Origin: Bradyrhizobium sp. 4
Lineage (GTDB): Bacteria > Pseudomonadota > Alphaproteobacteria > Rhizobiales > Xanthobacteraceae
Reading direction: 5' to 3'
Assembly (NCBI RefSeq): GCF_023100905.1
Contig: NZ_CP064686.1
Coordinates: 7,590,001 to 7,654,000, forward strand
Length of the DNA: 64,000 nt
Within the stretch, counting starts at the first letter, position 1, and every line of letters begins with the position of its first letter. A program made the translations under genes and the position numbers. Shown here piece by piece: positions 43,558 through 56,272 of the stretch. The notes under the pieces were generated by a model. That model saw only the letters and a list, made by a program, of their open reading frames with translations. It had not been told where the DNA came from and did not search any database.

Positions 43558-44241
43558 ATGCTCGCCGATACTGACCCCGAACTTGACCATGGACCGCGGA
43601 CCGAAAGGTCCGCGACCATGCGGATGTGTGCGGTCAGCCGCGAGGTCCGGCCGATCGACGAGCTGATCCGCTTCGTCGTCTCGCCGCAAGGGCACATAGT
43701 TCCCGATCTCAAGCGCAAGCTGCCCGGACGCGGCATGTGGGTCACCGCCTCGCGCGAGGTGGTTGCGGAAGCCGTCCGGCGTCACCATTTTACCAAAGCC
43801 TTCAAGCGCGAGCTGCGCATCCCTCCGACGCTTCCCGCCGACATCGAGGCGCTCCTGGTCCGGAGCGTGGTCGAAGCCCTTGGGATTGCCGCCAAGGCGC
43901 GCCAGATCGTCGCCGGTTTCGGCAAGGTCGAAAGCGCGCTTCGGGAAGGTACGGTCGAGGTCCTGATCCATGCCAGCGACGGGGCCGCGGACGGAATCCG
44001 CAAATTGGACATGCTGGCGCGTCAAAATGAGGGAAATCGCGGCGCCAAGCCGCAGATTCCCGTCGTCACCGCACTAAAATCATCAGAATTGGATTTGGCA
44101 CTTACCCGGTCAAATGTGATACATGCTGCCCTGCTCGCGGGCCCGGCGAGCAAGTCATTCCTGTCACGTAGCCAGATGCTGGTCCGATACCGGATGGCGG
44201 ACGCTGACAGGACTGCCGAAAAGCCCGGCCAGGATTTCTGA
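43558..44241 (+). CDS. ylxR: RNA-binding protein YlxR (DUF448) with L7Ae-like C-terminus
   Basis: 227 aa from the ATG at 43558, with AAGGAGG eleven bases upstream. YlxR domain at 20-95 (RMCAVSREVRPIDELIRFVVS, KLPGRGMWV); C-terminal half is an L7Ae/S12e-like domain (LGIAAKARQIVAGFGKVESAL, VEVLIHASDGAADG). Conserved between nusA and infB; thought to bind RNA or affect RNase P and translation. A GAAA-capped hairpin (43588-43620) covers codons 11-21. Confidence 0.9.
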   Translation: MLADTDPELDHGPRTERSATMRMCAVSREVRPIDELIRFVVSPQGHIVPDLKRKLPGRGMWVTASREVVAEAVRRHHFTKAFKRELRIPPTLPADIEALLVRSVVEALGIAAKARQIVAGFGKVESALREGTVEVLIHASDGAADGIRKLDMLARQNEGNRGAKPQIPVVTALKSSELDLALTRSNVIHAALLAGPASKSFLSRSQMLVRYRMADADRTAEKPGQDF

Positions 44242-44311
44242 GAGACAACGACCACCCGATAGCACGGTGCGGCAACGCACAAGACAACAAGATCAGGATT
44301 AGGACTGCTTA

Positions 44312-47014
44312 ATGGTTGATACCAAGACCCCTGGCGACAAGAAGCTGAGCGTTCCGAGCAAGACGCTATCGCTCAAGCCGCGCGTCGAAACGGGCACCGT
44401 GCGCCAGAGCTTCAGTCATGGCCGTAGCAAGCAGGTCGTGGTCGAGAAGCGTGGCAAGCGCCGTGTCGACGGCAGCCCCGAGCCGCAGGTCGCCGAGGTG
44501 GCGAAACCCGCGCCGGCCGCCGCGCCCAAGCCTGCTCCGGCCCGCCCCGCGCCGCCGCGCAACGCCGGCTCCGGCGTGGTGCTGCGTACGCTGACCGAGG
44601 ACGAACGTTCCGCCCGCGCCAGCGCGCTGGCCGATGCCAAGGTGCGCGAAGTCGAAGAGCGCCGCCATGCCGAGGAAGAGGCCCAGCGCCGCGCGGTCCG
44701 CGAAAGCGCCGAGCGTGCCGATCGCGAGGCCGCCGAAGCCCGCCGCAAGGCCGAGGAGGAGCGTCACCGACACGAAGAGGAAGCCAAGCGGAAGGCCGAA
44801 ACCGAGGCCAAGAAGCGTTTTGGCGAAGGCGAGCAACCGCAATCCGCCGCGCGCCCCGCAACGGCGACCTCGGCCGCTCCTGCAGCGCGCCCCGGAGCGC
44901 CTATGGCGCGCCCCGGCACAACCACCACGGCACGCCCGGGAACAACGACCGCGCGGCCCGGAACGACCACGCAGCGGCCGGGAGGCCCGGTGGGCCGCGC
45001 CCCCGCTGTCGCAGCCGGACCCGACGAGGACGAGGGTCCGCGCCAGATCCGTCGCGGCCCCGGCGGCGCTGCACGGCCTGTGGTCGCTCCCAAGCCCACA
45101 CACAAGCCCGGCCCGCAGAAGGAGCGCGGCCGCCTGACGGTCGTCACTGCCTTCAATGCCGACGACGTCCGCGAGCGCTCGATCGCCTCGTTCCGCCGCC
45201 GCACCCAGCGTCTGAAGGGCCATGCCGCGAACGAGCCGAAGGAAAAGCTCATTCGCGAGGTGGTCATCCCGGAGGCGATCACCATCCAGGAGCTCGCCAA
45301 CCGCATGTCGGAGCGCGCGGTGGAAATCATCCGCATGCTGATGAAGCAGGGCGCGATCCACAAGATCACCGACGTGATCGATGCCGACACCGCGCAGCTG
45401 ATCGCCGAGGAGCTTGGTCATACCGTCAAGCGCGTTGCCGCGTCCGACGTTGAAGAAGGCCTGTTCGACGCCATCGACGATTCCACCGACACCGAGCCGC
45501 GCTCGCCGGTGGTGACCGTGATGGGTCACGTCGACCACGGCAAGACCTCGCTGCTCGACGCGCTCCGTCATGCCAACGTGGTCTCCGGCGAAGCCGGCGG
45601 CATCACCCAGCATATCGGCGCCTATCAGGTGCTGTCGCCCGAAAGCGGCAAGAAGATCACCTTCATCGACACGCCCGGCCACGCCGCGTTCACCGCGATG
45701 CGCGCCCGCGGCGCCAAGGTGACCGACATCGTCGTGCTGGTGGTTGCGGCCGACGACGGCGTGATGCCGCAGACGATCGAAGCCATCAACCACGCCAAGG
45801 CGGCGCGGGTGCCGATCATCGTTGCCATCAACAAGATCGACAAGCCCGACGCCAAGCCCGAGCGCGTGCGCACCGAGCTGCTCCAGCACGAGGTGCAGGT
45901 CGAATCCTTCGGCGGCGAAGTCGTCGATGTCGAAGTGTCGGCGAAGAACAAGACCAATCTCGACAAGCTGCTCGAGATGATCGCGCTTCAGGCCGACATC
46001 CTCGACCTCAAGACCAATTCGGACCGTCCGGCCGAAGGCACCGTGATCGAAGCCAAGCTCGATCGTGGCCGCGGTCCGGTCGCGACCGTTCTGGTCCAGC
46101 GCGGCACGCTCCGTGTCGGTGACATCATCGTCGCCGGCGCCGAAATGGGCCGCGTCCGCGCGCTGATCTCGGATCAGGGCGAGACGGTGCAGGAGGCCGG
46201 TCCGTCAGTGCCGGTCGAGGTGCTCGGCTTCAACGGTCCGCCGGAAGCCGGCGATCGTCTCGCCGTGGTCGAGAACGAAGCCCGCGCCCGCCAGGTCACC
46301 AGCTACCGCGCGCACCAGAAGCGCGAGAACGCGGCGGCCTCGATCTCCGGCATGCGCGGCTCGCTCGAGCAGATGATGTCGCAGTTGAAGACGGCGGGCC
46401 GCAAGGAATTCCCGTTGATCATCAAGGCCGACGTGCAGGGCTCGCTGGAAGCGATCCTCGGCTCGCTGGAGAAGCTCGGCACCGACGAAGTCGCCGCGCG
46501 CATCCTGCATGCGGGTGTCGGCGGCATCTCGGAATCGGACGTGACGCTCGCGGAAGGCTTCAACGCCGCGATCATCGGCTTCTCGGTTCGTGCGAACAAG
46601 GAGGCCGCTGCGGCCGCCAAGCGCAACGGCATCGAGATCCGTTACTACAACATCATCTACGACCTCGTGGACGACGTGAAGAAGGCCATGAGCGGCCTGC
46701 TCGCGCCGACCCTGCGGGAAACCATGCTCGGCAATGCCGCGATCCTGGAAATCTTCAACATCTCCAAGGTCGGCAAGGTCGCCGGCTGCCGCGTCACCGA
46801 CGGCACCGTGGAACGCGGCGCCAACGTGCGTCTGATCCGCGACAACGTCGTCGTGCACGAAGGCAAGCTGTCGACGCTGAAGCGCTTCAAGGACGAAGTG
46901 AAGGAAGTCCAGTCCGGTCAGGAATGCGGCATGGCCTTCGAGAACTATCACGACATGCGCGCCGGTGACGTCATCGAGTGTTACCGCGTGGAGACGATCC
47001 AGCGCTCCCTGTAA
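44312..47014 (+). CDS. infB: Translation initiation factor IF-2
   Basis: 900 aa GTPase that brings fMet-tRNA to the 30S subunit. A long N-terminal part (1-310) is rich in Ala, Glu, Arg and Pro, with a charged coiled-coil stretch near 90-170 and repeated ARPGTTT units near 203-222. The IF2_N domain follows (about 320-370), then the G domain with VTVMGHVDHGKTSLLDAL (G1), DTPGHAAF (G3), NKIDKPDAKPE (G4) and SAKNKTNLD (G5), and three beta-barrel/alpha domains to the end (YRVETIQRSL). Confidence 0.97.
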   Translation: MVDTKTPGDKKLSVPSKTLSLKPRVETGTVRQSFSHGRSKQVVVEKRGKRRVDGSPEPQVAEVAKPAPAAAPKPAPARPAPPRNAGSGVVLRTLTEDERSARASALADAKVREVEERRHAEEEAQRRAVRESAERADREAAEARRKAEEERHRHEEEAKRKAETEAKKRFGEGEQPQSAARPATATSAAPAARPGAPMARPGTTTTARPGTTTARPGTTTQRPGGPVGRAPAVAAGPDEDEGPRQIRRGPGGAARPVVAPKPTHKPGPQKERGRLTVVTAFNADDVRERSIASFRRRTQRLKGHAANEPKEKLIREVVIPEAITIQELANRMSERAVEIIRMLMKQGAIHKITDVIDADTAQLIAEELGHTVKRVAASDVEEGLFDAIDDSTDTEPRSPVVTVMGHVDHGKTSLLDALRHANVVSGEAGGITQHIGAYQVLSPESGKKITFIDTPGHAAFTAMRARGAKVTDIVVLVVAADDGVMPQTIEAINHAKAARVPIIVAINKIDKPDAKPERVRTELLQHEVQVESFGGEVVDVEVSAKNKTNLDKLLEMIALQADILDLKTNSDRPAEGTVIEAKLDRGRGPVATVLVQRGTLRVGDIIVAGAEMGRVRALISDQGETVQEAGPSVPVEVLGFNGPPEAGDRLAVVENEARARQVTSYRAHQKRENAAASISGMRGSLEQMMSQLKTAGRKEFPLIIKADVQGSLEAILGSLEKLGTDEVAARILHAGVGGISESDVTLAEGFNAAIIGFSVRANKEAAAAAKRNGIEIRYYNIIYDLVDDVKKAMSGLLAPTLRETMLGNAAILEIFNISKVGKVAGCRVTDGTVERGANVRLIRDNVVVHEGKLSTLKRFKDEVKEVQSGQECGMAFENYHDMRAGDVIECYRVETIQRSL

Positions 47015-47068
47015 GTCCAAATCTTACCGAAGCGCCTGGATCTTTTTTGAACTGAATTGCGGGAGTGC

Positions 47069-47094
47069 GATGGCCGGATTTTTTTCCGGCCATC
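47069..47094 (+). other. Hairpin with U6 loop in the infB-rbfA gap
   Basis: GATGGCCGGA-TTTTTT-TCCGGCCATC: a perfect 10-bp stem whose loop is six T. The T-run is in the loop, so it is not a normal terminator. It lies 55 bases after the infB stop. Confidence 0.5.
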
Positions 47095-47171
47095 CACCCC
47101 TCTTCGTTTCAACAAGACAAATGACAGTGCCAGTGCCCCAAACGCGGGCATGACGAGGTGATTTTCAGACC

Positions 47172-47603
47172 ATGCCCCGCCATCATCAGAAAAAGAGTTC
47201 CGCGTCCGGCGGCTCGCAACGTCAGTTGCGGGTCGGCGAGCAGGTTCGCCATGCGATAGCCGAGATTCTGGCGCAAGGCAGCGTGCATGATGCAGACCTC
47301 GAAGGTCACATCATCACCGTGCCGGAGGTGCGGATGTCGCCCGACCTGAAGCTCGCGACAGTCTATGTGATGCCGCTCGGTGGCCGCGACACCGAGGTCG
47401 TCCTCGCTGCGCTCGAGCGCAACAAGAAATTCCTGCGCGGCGAGGTCGCGCGGCGCGTTAACCTGAAATTTGCACCTGACCTTCGCTTCCGCGTCGACGA
47501 ACGATTCGACGAAGCGGAACGGATCGAGAAGCTTTTGCGAACACCCGCGGTGCAGAAGGACCTGGAACAGGATCCGGATTCGGATCGGGAAGAAGAACGA
47601 TGA
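47172..47603 (+). CDS. rbfA: Ribosome-binding factor A
   Basis: 143 aa KH-like fold protein for 16S rRNA 5' end maturation and cold adaptation. SQRQLRVGEQVRHAIAEIL near residue 20, ITVPEVRMSPDLKLATVYVMPLGG near 60 and LRFRVDERFDEAERIEKLL near 110 are typical. The N-terminus is basic and the C-terminus acidic (DPDSDREEER). Its stop overlaps the truB start (ATGA). Confidence 0.94.
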   Translation: MPRHHQKKSSASGGSQRQLRVGEQVRHAIAEILAQGSVHDADLEGHIITVPEVRMSPDLKLATVYVMPLGGRDTEVVLAALERNKKFLRGEVARRVNLKFAPDLRFRVDERFDEAERIEKLLRTPAVQKDLEQDPDSDREEER

Positions 47604-48718
47604 CGATGGACCCGGCTCACGGCACGATCGGCGGCGAAGAGGCCGATCAGCTCGACGTGCAGAAAAATAATTTTGCGGACATGAGTGGCAATTCTCAGCC
47701 GCCTCAGGAGCCGCGCCGCGTCAACAACGATCCGCGCGCCAACAAGCAGAAGGGCAACCAGCCGCGCCGCGACCGTCGCGACGTTCACGGCTGGGTCGTG
47801 CTCGACAAGCCGATCGGCATGACCTCGACGCAGGCCGTTGCCGTGCTCAAGCGCCTGTTCAACGCCAAGCGCGCCGGCCATGCCGGCACGCTGGATCCGC
47901 TGGCCTCCGGCGGCCTGCCGATCGCGCTCGGCGAGGCCACCAAGACCGTTCCCTTCGTCATGGATGGCCGCAAGCGCTACCGATTCACGGTATGCTGGGG
48001 CGAGGAGCGCGACACCGACGACATCGAGGGCCGGGCGACCGCAACCTCGGACCAGCGCCCGACCCGGGAGGACATCGAGGCCCTGCTGCCCCGTTTCACG
48101 GGGGTGATCCAGCAGATCCCGCCGCGCTATTCCGCGATCAAGGTCCAGGGCGAGCGCGCCTACGACCTCGCCCGCGACGGCGAGATCGTGGAACTGGCCC
48201 CCCGCCCGGTCGAGATTCACCGTTTAAGCCTTGTAGATCAACCGGATAGCGACCGGGCCGTGTTCGAGGCCGAGTGCGGCAAGGGCACCTATGTCCGCGC
48301 GCTGGCCCGCGATATGGGTAGGATTCTCGGCACTTACGGCCATATCTGCGCGCTGCGGCGGACCCTGGTCGGCCCATTTGGCGAGAACGACATGATTCCG
48401 CTGGATCAGTTGGAGGCTTTGTGCGATAGAGCCGCGTCCGGCGAGGGTAGCCTCGCCGACGCGCTTATGCCCGTTGAGACCGCGCTGGACGACATCCCGG
48501 CACTGGCCGTCACTCGGGCTGATGCGGCAAGGCTCCATCGGGGCCAAGCCGTTTTGTTGCGCGGACGGGATGCGCCCACTTGTAGCGGCACAGTCTATGT
48601 CACGGTGGCAGGCCGGCTTCTCGCGCTTGCCGAAGTCGGCAATGGCGAAATCATCCCCAAGCGTGTGTTCAACCTGACCGGCCTGACTGCCAGCGCCGAT
48701 CGCAACGAGAGAAATTGA
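47600..48718 (+). CDS. truB: tRNA pseudouridine-55 synthase TruB
   Basis: 372 aa from the overlapping ATG at 47600; the first 55 residues are polar and variable, and a start at 47681 would also leave the domain whole. Catalytic motif HAGTLDPLASGGLPIALG holds the nucleophilic Asp; DKPIGMTSTQAVAVLKR and CGKGTYVRALARDMG are other family blocks. Makes Psi55 in the T-loop of all elongator tRNAs. rpsO starts three bases after its stop. Confidence 0.95.
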   Translation: MTMDPAHGTIGGEEADQLDVQKNNFADMSGNSQPPQEPRRVNNDPRANKQKGNQPRRDRRDVHGWVVLDKPIGMTSTQAVAVLKRLFNAKRAGHAGTLDPLASGGLPIALGEATKTVPFVMDGRKRYRFTVCWGEERDTDDIEGRATATSDQRPTREDIEALLPRFTGVIQQIPPRYSAIKVQGERAYDLARDGEIVELAPRPVEIHRLSLVDQPDSDRAVFEAECGKGTYVRALARDMGRILGTYGHICALRRTLVGPFGENDMIPLDQLEALCDRAASGEGSLADALMPVETALDDIPALAVTRADAARLHRGQAVLLRGRDAPTCSGTVYVTVAGRLLALAEVGNGEIIPKRVFNLTGLTASADRNERN

Positions 48719-48721
48719 CCG

Positions 48722-48991
48722 ATGTCGATTGCCGCAGAACGCAAAGCGGAAGTCATCAAGACGAATGCCAACAAGGCCGGCGATACCGGTTCGCCAGAGG
48801 TTCAGGTCGCGATCCTTTCGGAACGCATCGCCAACCTCACGAACCATTTCAAGACCCACGTGAAGGACAACCATTCGCGTCGCGGTCTCTTGAAGCTGGT
48901 CTCGACCCGCCGCTCGCTCCTCGACTATGTGAAGAAGAAGGACGAGGCGCGCTACAAGGCGCTGCTCGAGAAGCACAACATTCGTCGTTAA
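48722..48991 (+). CDS. rpsO: 30S ribosomal protein S15
   Basis: 89 aa, the usual length. Signature stretches are GDTGSPEVQVAILSERI and HFKTHVKDNHSRRGLLKLV with RRSLLDYVKKKD. S15 binds 16S rRNA helices early in 30S assembly. It is followed by a hairpin terminator at 49001-49024 and the pnp leader, the same rpsO-pnp order as in E. coli. Confidence 0.97.
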   Translation: MSIAAERKAEVIKTNANKAGDTGSPEVQVAILSERIANLTNHFKTHVKDNHSRRGLLKLVSTRRSLLDYVKKKDEARYKALLEKHNIRR

Positions 48992-49000
48992 GAGTTCTTG

Positions 49001-49024
49001 CGCGCGCCAAACGGCGCGCGTTTT
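49001..49024 (+). terminator. Terminator-like hairpin after rpsO
   Basis: CGCGCGCC-AAAC-GGCGCGCG followed by TTTT, nine bases past the rpsO stop. The stem is eight GC pairs. Probably a partial terminator that separates rpsO from pnp. Confidence 0.7.
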
Positions 49025-49078
49025 CGCGCGTGATTTCGAACGAAAGCGTTTGTTTTTCGTCGAGGCTGCGTGCGCGTC

Positions 49079-49354
49079 GGATGCGAGCCGTTGACGGCGA
49101 GCATCCGGGGCATGATGGGCGAACACCGCGCTTCGGTGTTCGCGTTCGTGCCGACTGACAGTCCAGCAGCAATCCGGCGGCTGGGCACAACGGGCAAGGC
49201 GCCCGTATGACCCGAAGGGATGGACGCCATCCGAAATCCAAAAACCATGGCAGGATCGCAGGACGCTGATCGCCCGCTTCGATCAACGTCCCGCAATCTT
49301 GCGCATGGTTTTTGTTTTTCGACCCGTCCTTCTTTCGAGAACCCATGAAAGAAG
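49079..49354 (+). promoter_or_regulatory. Structured 5' leader of pnp (five hairpins)
   Basis: The rpsO-pnp gap (369 bases) has no gene but contains: GGATGC-GA-GCCG-TTGA-CGGC-GA-GCATCC (49079-49106 with tandem GA mismatches); GCGAACACCG-CGCTT-CGGTGTTCGC (49119-49143); GGATGG-ACG-CCATCC (49218-49232); a long stem with ends AAAAACCATG and CATGGTTTTT (49240-49313) followed by GTTTTT; and CTTCTTTC-N10-GAAAGAAG (49329-49354), which covers the purine-rich region before the pnp ATG. In E. coli PNPase represses itself through an RNase III-cut stem in this position. Confidence 0.7.
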
Positions 49355-49360
49355 ACCTCT

Positions 49361-51514
<2,154 letters not shown>

Positions 51515-51538
51515 ATCTCGCTACCTGCCAGAAACACG

Positions 51539-51565
51539 AAGGGCGGCCTCGCGGCCGCCCTTTTT
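51539..51565. terminator. Bidirectional terminator between pnp and katG
   Basis: AAGGGCGGCC-TCGC-GGCCGCCCTT followed by TTT on the + strand; a short A-run precedes it, so it could also work for katG on the other strand. Stem of ten base pairs, 25 bases past the pnp stop. Confidence 0.85.
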
Positions 51566-51590
51566 GTTTGTCGCTTGCCGAGCTTTGGGA

Positions 51591-53759
<2,169 letters not shown>

Positions 53760-53839
53760 GAATACCTCCTCTGGTGGCGTCGAACTCGCGCCTTTGACCA
53801 GGTAGAAGCACTCTAAGCTTCACGTTCGATCAGGGGAAG

Positions 53840-53867
53840 TTGACTTTAATGATCGCAGCGATAAGAT
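53840..53867 (+). promoter_or_regulatory. oxyR promoter with overlapping palindrome
   Basis: TTGACT (53840-53845), a 16-base spacer and TAAGAT (53862-53867). The palindrome ATCGC-A-GCGAT (53852-53862) lies in the spacer and touches the -10. The -10 ends six bases before the oxyR ATG, so the start of transcription should be at or next to the A of the start codon. The palindrome is a candidate OxyR site for autorepression. Confidence 0.55.
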
Positions 53868-53873
53868 TTTCTG

Positions 53874-54800
53874 ATGCTAAACCTCACGCTGCGCCAGCTC
53901 CGGTATTTCGACGCCCTGGCGCGTCACAGTCATTTCGGCCGCGCGGCTGAGTCCTGTTCAATCTCGCAGCCCGCCCTGTCGATGCAAATCAAGGAGCTGG
54001 AGGAGGCGCTCGGCGGCCTGTTGCTGGAGCGCAGCGCCCGGCAGGTGGCGTTGACCCGGTTTGGCGAGGAGCTCGCGCAGCGCGTCCGCGACATCTTGCG
54101 CTCGGTCGACGAACTCGGCGATTTCGCCCGCGCCTCGCAGGACCGGTTCTCTGGACGGCTGCGCATCGGCATGATCCCGACGATCGCGCCCTATCTGCTG
54201 CCGACGATCACCAAGAATCTGACGCGCATGCATCCAGAACTCGACATCCGCGTGCGCGAGACGATGACGCCGCGGCTGATCCAGGAACTGGTGGAAGGCC
54301 GGCTCGATACCGCCATCGTGGCGTTGCCGGTGTCCGAGCCCTCGCTCACCGAGGTCGCCCTGTTCGAGGAAAAATTCCTGCTGGTGCGCCCGAGCGCGGA
54401 TGAGGGAACGCCGGCACCATCGCGGGAGATGATGCGCGAGATGCGGCTGCTGCTGCTCGAAGAGGGGCACTGCTTCCGCGATCAGGCGCTGTCATTCTGC
54501 AACATGCAATCGGCACCGCCGCGCGAGATGCTGGATGCCAATTCGCTGTCGACACTGGTCCAGATGGTCAGCGCCGGCATCGGCGTCACGTTGATCCCGG
54601 AGATGGCCGTGTCGGTGGAGACACGATCGGCCTCGGTCTCGCTGGCACGCTTCCGCGACCCGCAGCCGTCGCGCACCATCGGCATGGTCTGGCGCAAGAC
54701 CAGCCCGCTGGCGCGGCAACTGCTGCAGATCTCCGAGGTGGTGTGCCTGTCGGCGGGCAAGGTTCGCGCGCGTCCATCCGTGCGCAGCAAGCCGACCTGA
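53874..54800 (+). CDS. oxyR: LysR-type hydrogen-peroxide sensor OxyR
   Basis: 308 aa. N-terminal winged helix (LRQLRYFDALARHSHFGRAA, ISQPALSMQIKELEEALG), C-terminal sensor domain with the redox pair Cys200 and Cys209 in GHCFRDQALSFC, matching Cys199/Cys208 of E. coli OxyR. Divergent from katG across 114 bases. No Shine-Dalgarno is seen before the ATG at 53874, and the promoter position suggests a leaderless mRNA. Confidence 0.94.
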   Translation: MLNLTLRQLRYFDALARHSHFGRAAESCSISQPALSMQIKELEEALGGLLLERSARQVALTRFGEELAQRVRDILRSVDELGDFARASQDRFSGRLRIGMIPTIAPYLLPTITKNLTRMHPELDIRVRETMTPRLIQELVEGRLDTAIVALPVSEPSLTEVALFEEKFLLVRPSADEGTPAPSREMMREMRLLLLEEGHCFRDQALSFCNMQSAPPREMLDANSLSTLVQMVSAGIGVTLIPEMAVSVETRSASVSLARFRDPQPSRTIGMVWRKTSPLARQLLQISEVVCLSAGKVRARPSVRSKPT

Positions 54801-54807
54801 GGCCTCG

Positions 54808-55272
54808 ATGTCGCATCTCCTCATCCGCTCGGCCCGCGCGGACGAATACGACGAGATCGGCCGTGTCTGGATGGAGAGCTGGGTCTCGACCGGGCTCGGC
54901 GAGGCGAGCGAATTCCTGCTCGCAAACCTGCGCGCACGCATCCGGCGCGAGATCGACGACGGCTGGAGCCTGTTCGTCGCCGACGACAACGGCACGATCG
55001 CCGCAATGCTGGCGCTGCATTTGCCAAAACTCTATCTCGACATGCTGTTCGTCGCGCCCGCCTATCAGGGCCAATCGCTCGGCCGCAAATTGCTCGGCTT
55101 CACGCGCACACAAATGCCCGACGAGATGTATCTGCGCTGCGTCCGCGAGAACGAAAAAGCCTGGCGCTGGTACGAGCGCGAGGGCTTTGTGTTCGAGAAG
55201 GAAGAGGTCGAGCCCTCGAACGGGTTCATGATGAAGTATTACCGGTGGCGGCGGCAGGGGCCCGCCGGATAG
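54808..55272 (+). CDS. GNAT family N-acetyltransferase
   Basis: 154 aa. Acetyl-CoA loop in VAPAYQGQSLGRKLLGF near residue 88 and a C-terminal ENEKAWRWYEREGFVFEKEE block. Starts seven bases after the oxyR stop on the same strand, so it is probably co-transcribed with it. The substrate is unknown; small-molecule or protein amino groups are possible. Confidence 0.82.
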   Translation: MSHLLIRSARADEYDEIGRVWMESWVSTGLGEASEFLLANLRARIRREIDDGWSLFVADDNGTIAAMLALHLPKLYLDMLFVAPAYQGQSLGRKLLGFTRTQMPDEMYLRCVRENEKAWRWYEREGFVFEKEEVEPSNGFMMKYYRWRRQGPAG

Positions 55273-55363
55273 GCAGTGGTCGCCTGGTGCAGCTTGCGGT
55301 TGTCACGGTTCCAATTTAGTGTGGCGTATCCGCCGTCCTCTTGCCCCTAATTTCCCGGAATCG

Positions 55364-56200
55364 ATGTTTCGAATTGCTGTCTCGCTGATCGCGTTGCTGT
55401 CCCTGCTCACTGCGGCAGCCGCGCAAACCCCTCCCGCAACCAGCGCGCCTCCCGCTCAGACGGCGGCGCCAGCCAAGAAGGCAGTCAAGAAGGCGGCGCC
55501 GAAAGCCAAACCGGCTGCACAACAGCCAGCCGCGGCGGAGAGTGGCCCCTGTCAGATCGGCGTCATTTCCGCCATCGGAGACCAGTTCTCGGTGCAACAT
55601 GTCGGCCTCACGATGCTCGGCAACGAGTATATGGAGGCGCCGATCGAGACGTGGGGTATCGATGATCTGTTCGTCGCGAGGGTTCGCGCCGCGGCGCCCG
55701 GCACGGCTGTCCGAAAGATCGCTTACGCAAGCGGAGCCTTCAAGCCGTACTATCATCCGGAAGCGAAACTGTTCCGCAATGACCGCGACGACCTGACGGC
55801 GCTGGTGCGGCAGATCGCCGGAACGTCAAATTGCGAACGTTACGTCGTAGCCACGAAAGCCCGCGTTTCGGTTGATGGCACCAATCAATCAATCGAGGGC
55901 CTCGGGGTCTACAAGAATTGGGCGAGCCCTTCCGGGCGCGGCGTCGTGGTTTCCTATTTCCGCATCAACGTTTTTGACGGACGGACTTTCGACATCCATC
56001 GGGCGCCTACCCGCGGCTTCGGCGATGTGATTGCTTCGAGTTTCTCCAACAAGAACGACAATATGCAAATCCTCAACAATCTCGAATTTCCCAAGACTCC
56101 GGAACAGGTGACCAGCAGTGCATTGTTGCGTGACAGCACACGCAGCCTGCTCACGGCCCAGCTGGACAAGTATCTACCTGCGTATATCAAGGGCGAGTAA
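55364..56200 (+). CDS. Secreted protein of unknown function, tandem paralog A
   Basis: 278 aa from the ATG at 55364. Signal peptide MFRIAVSLIALLSLLTAAAAQ, then a Pro/Ala/Lys-rich linker (residues 22-60) that looks like a wall- or periplasm-spanning tether, then a 215-residue domain. That domain has two lone cysteines (GPCQIGV near 62 and GTSNCERY near 160) that may form a disulfide, plus GDQFSVQHVGLT, WGIDDLFVARVRAAAPG and NVFDGRTF. The same motifs are in the next gene. I do not recognise the family. Confidence 0.7.
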   Translation: MFRIAVSLIALLSLLTAAAAQTPPATSAPPAQTAAPAKKAVKKAAPKAKPAAQQPAAAESGPCQIGVISAIGDQFSVQHVGLTMLGNEYMEAPIETWGIDDLFVARVRAAAPGTAVRKIAYASGAFKPYYHPEAKLFRNDRDDLTALVRQIAGTSNCERYVVATKARVSVDGTNQSIEGLGVYKNWASPSGRGVVVSYFRINVFDGRTFDIHRAPTRGFGDVIASSFSNKNDNMQILNNLEFPKTPEQVTSSALLRDSTRSLLTAQLDKYLPAYIKGE

Positions 56201-56272
56201 GCGCCTTTGCCGAGGGGACGCGACAAAGGCTATCGCTCGTCCGCTTCCTGCGGCTGGGCTGCATTTGACGTT

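Noticed and set aside
41919..43745. 608-codon open frame opposite nusA
   Set aside because: Antisense to a clearly conserved NusA; composition typical of reverse-complement frames.
47069..47094. Intrinsic terminator after infB
   Set aside because: The T-run lies in the loop and not after the stem, and rbfA continues the operon.
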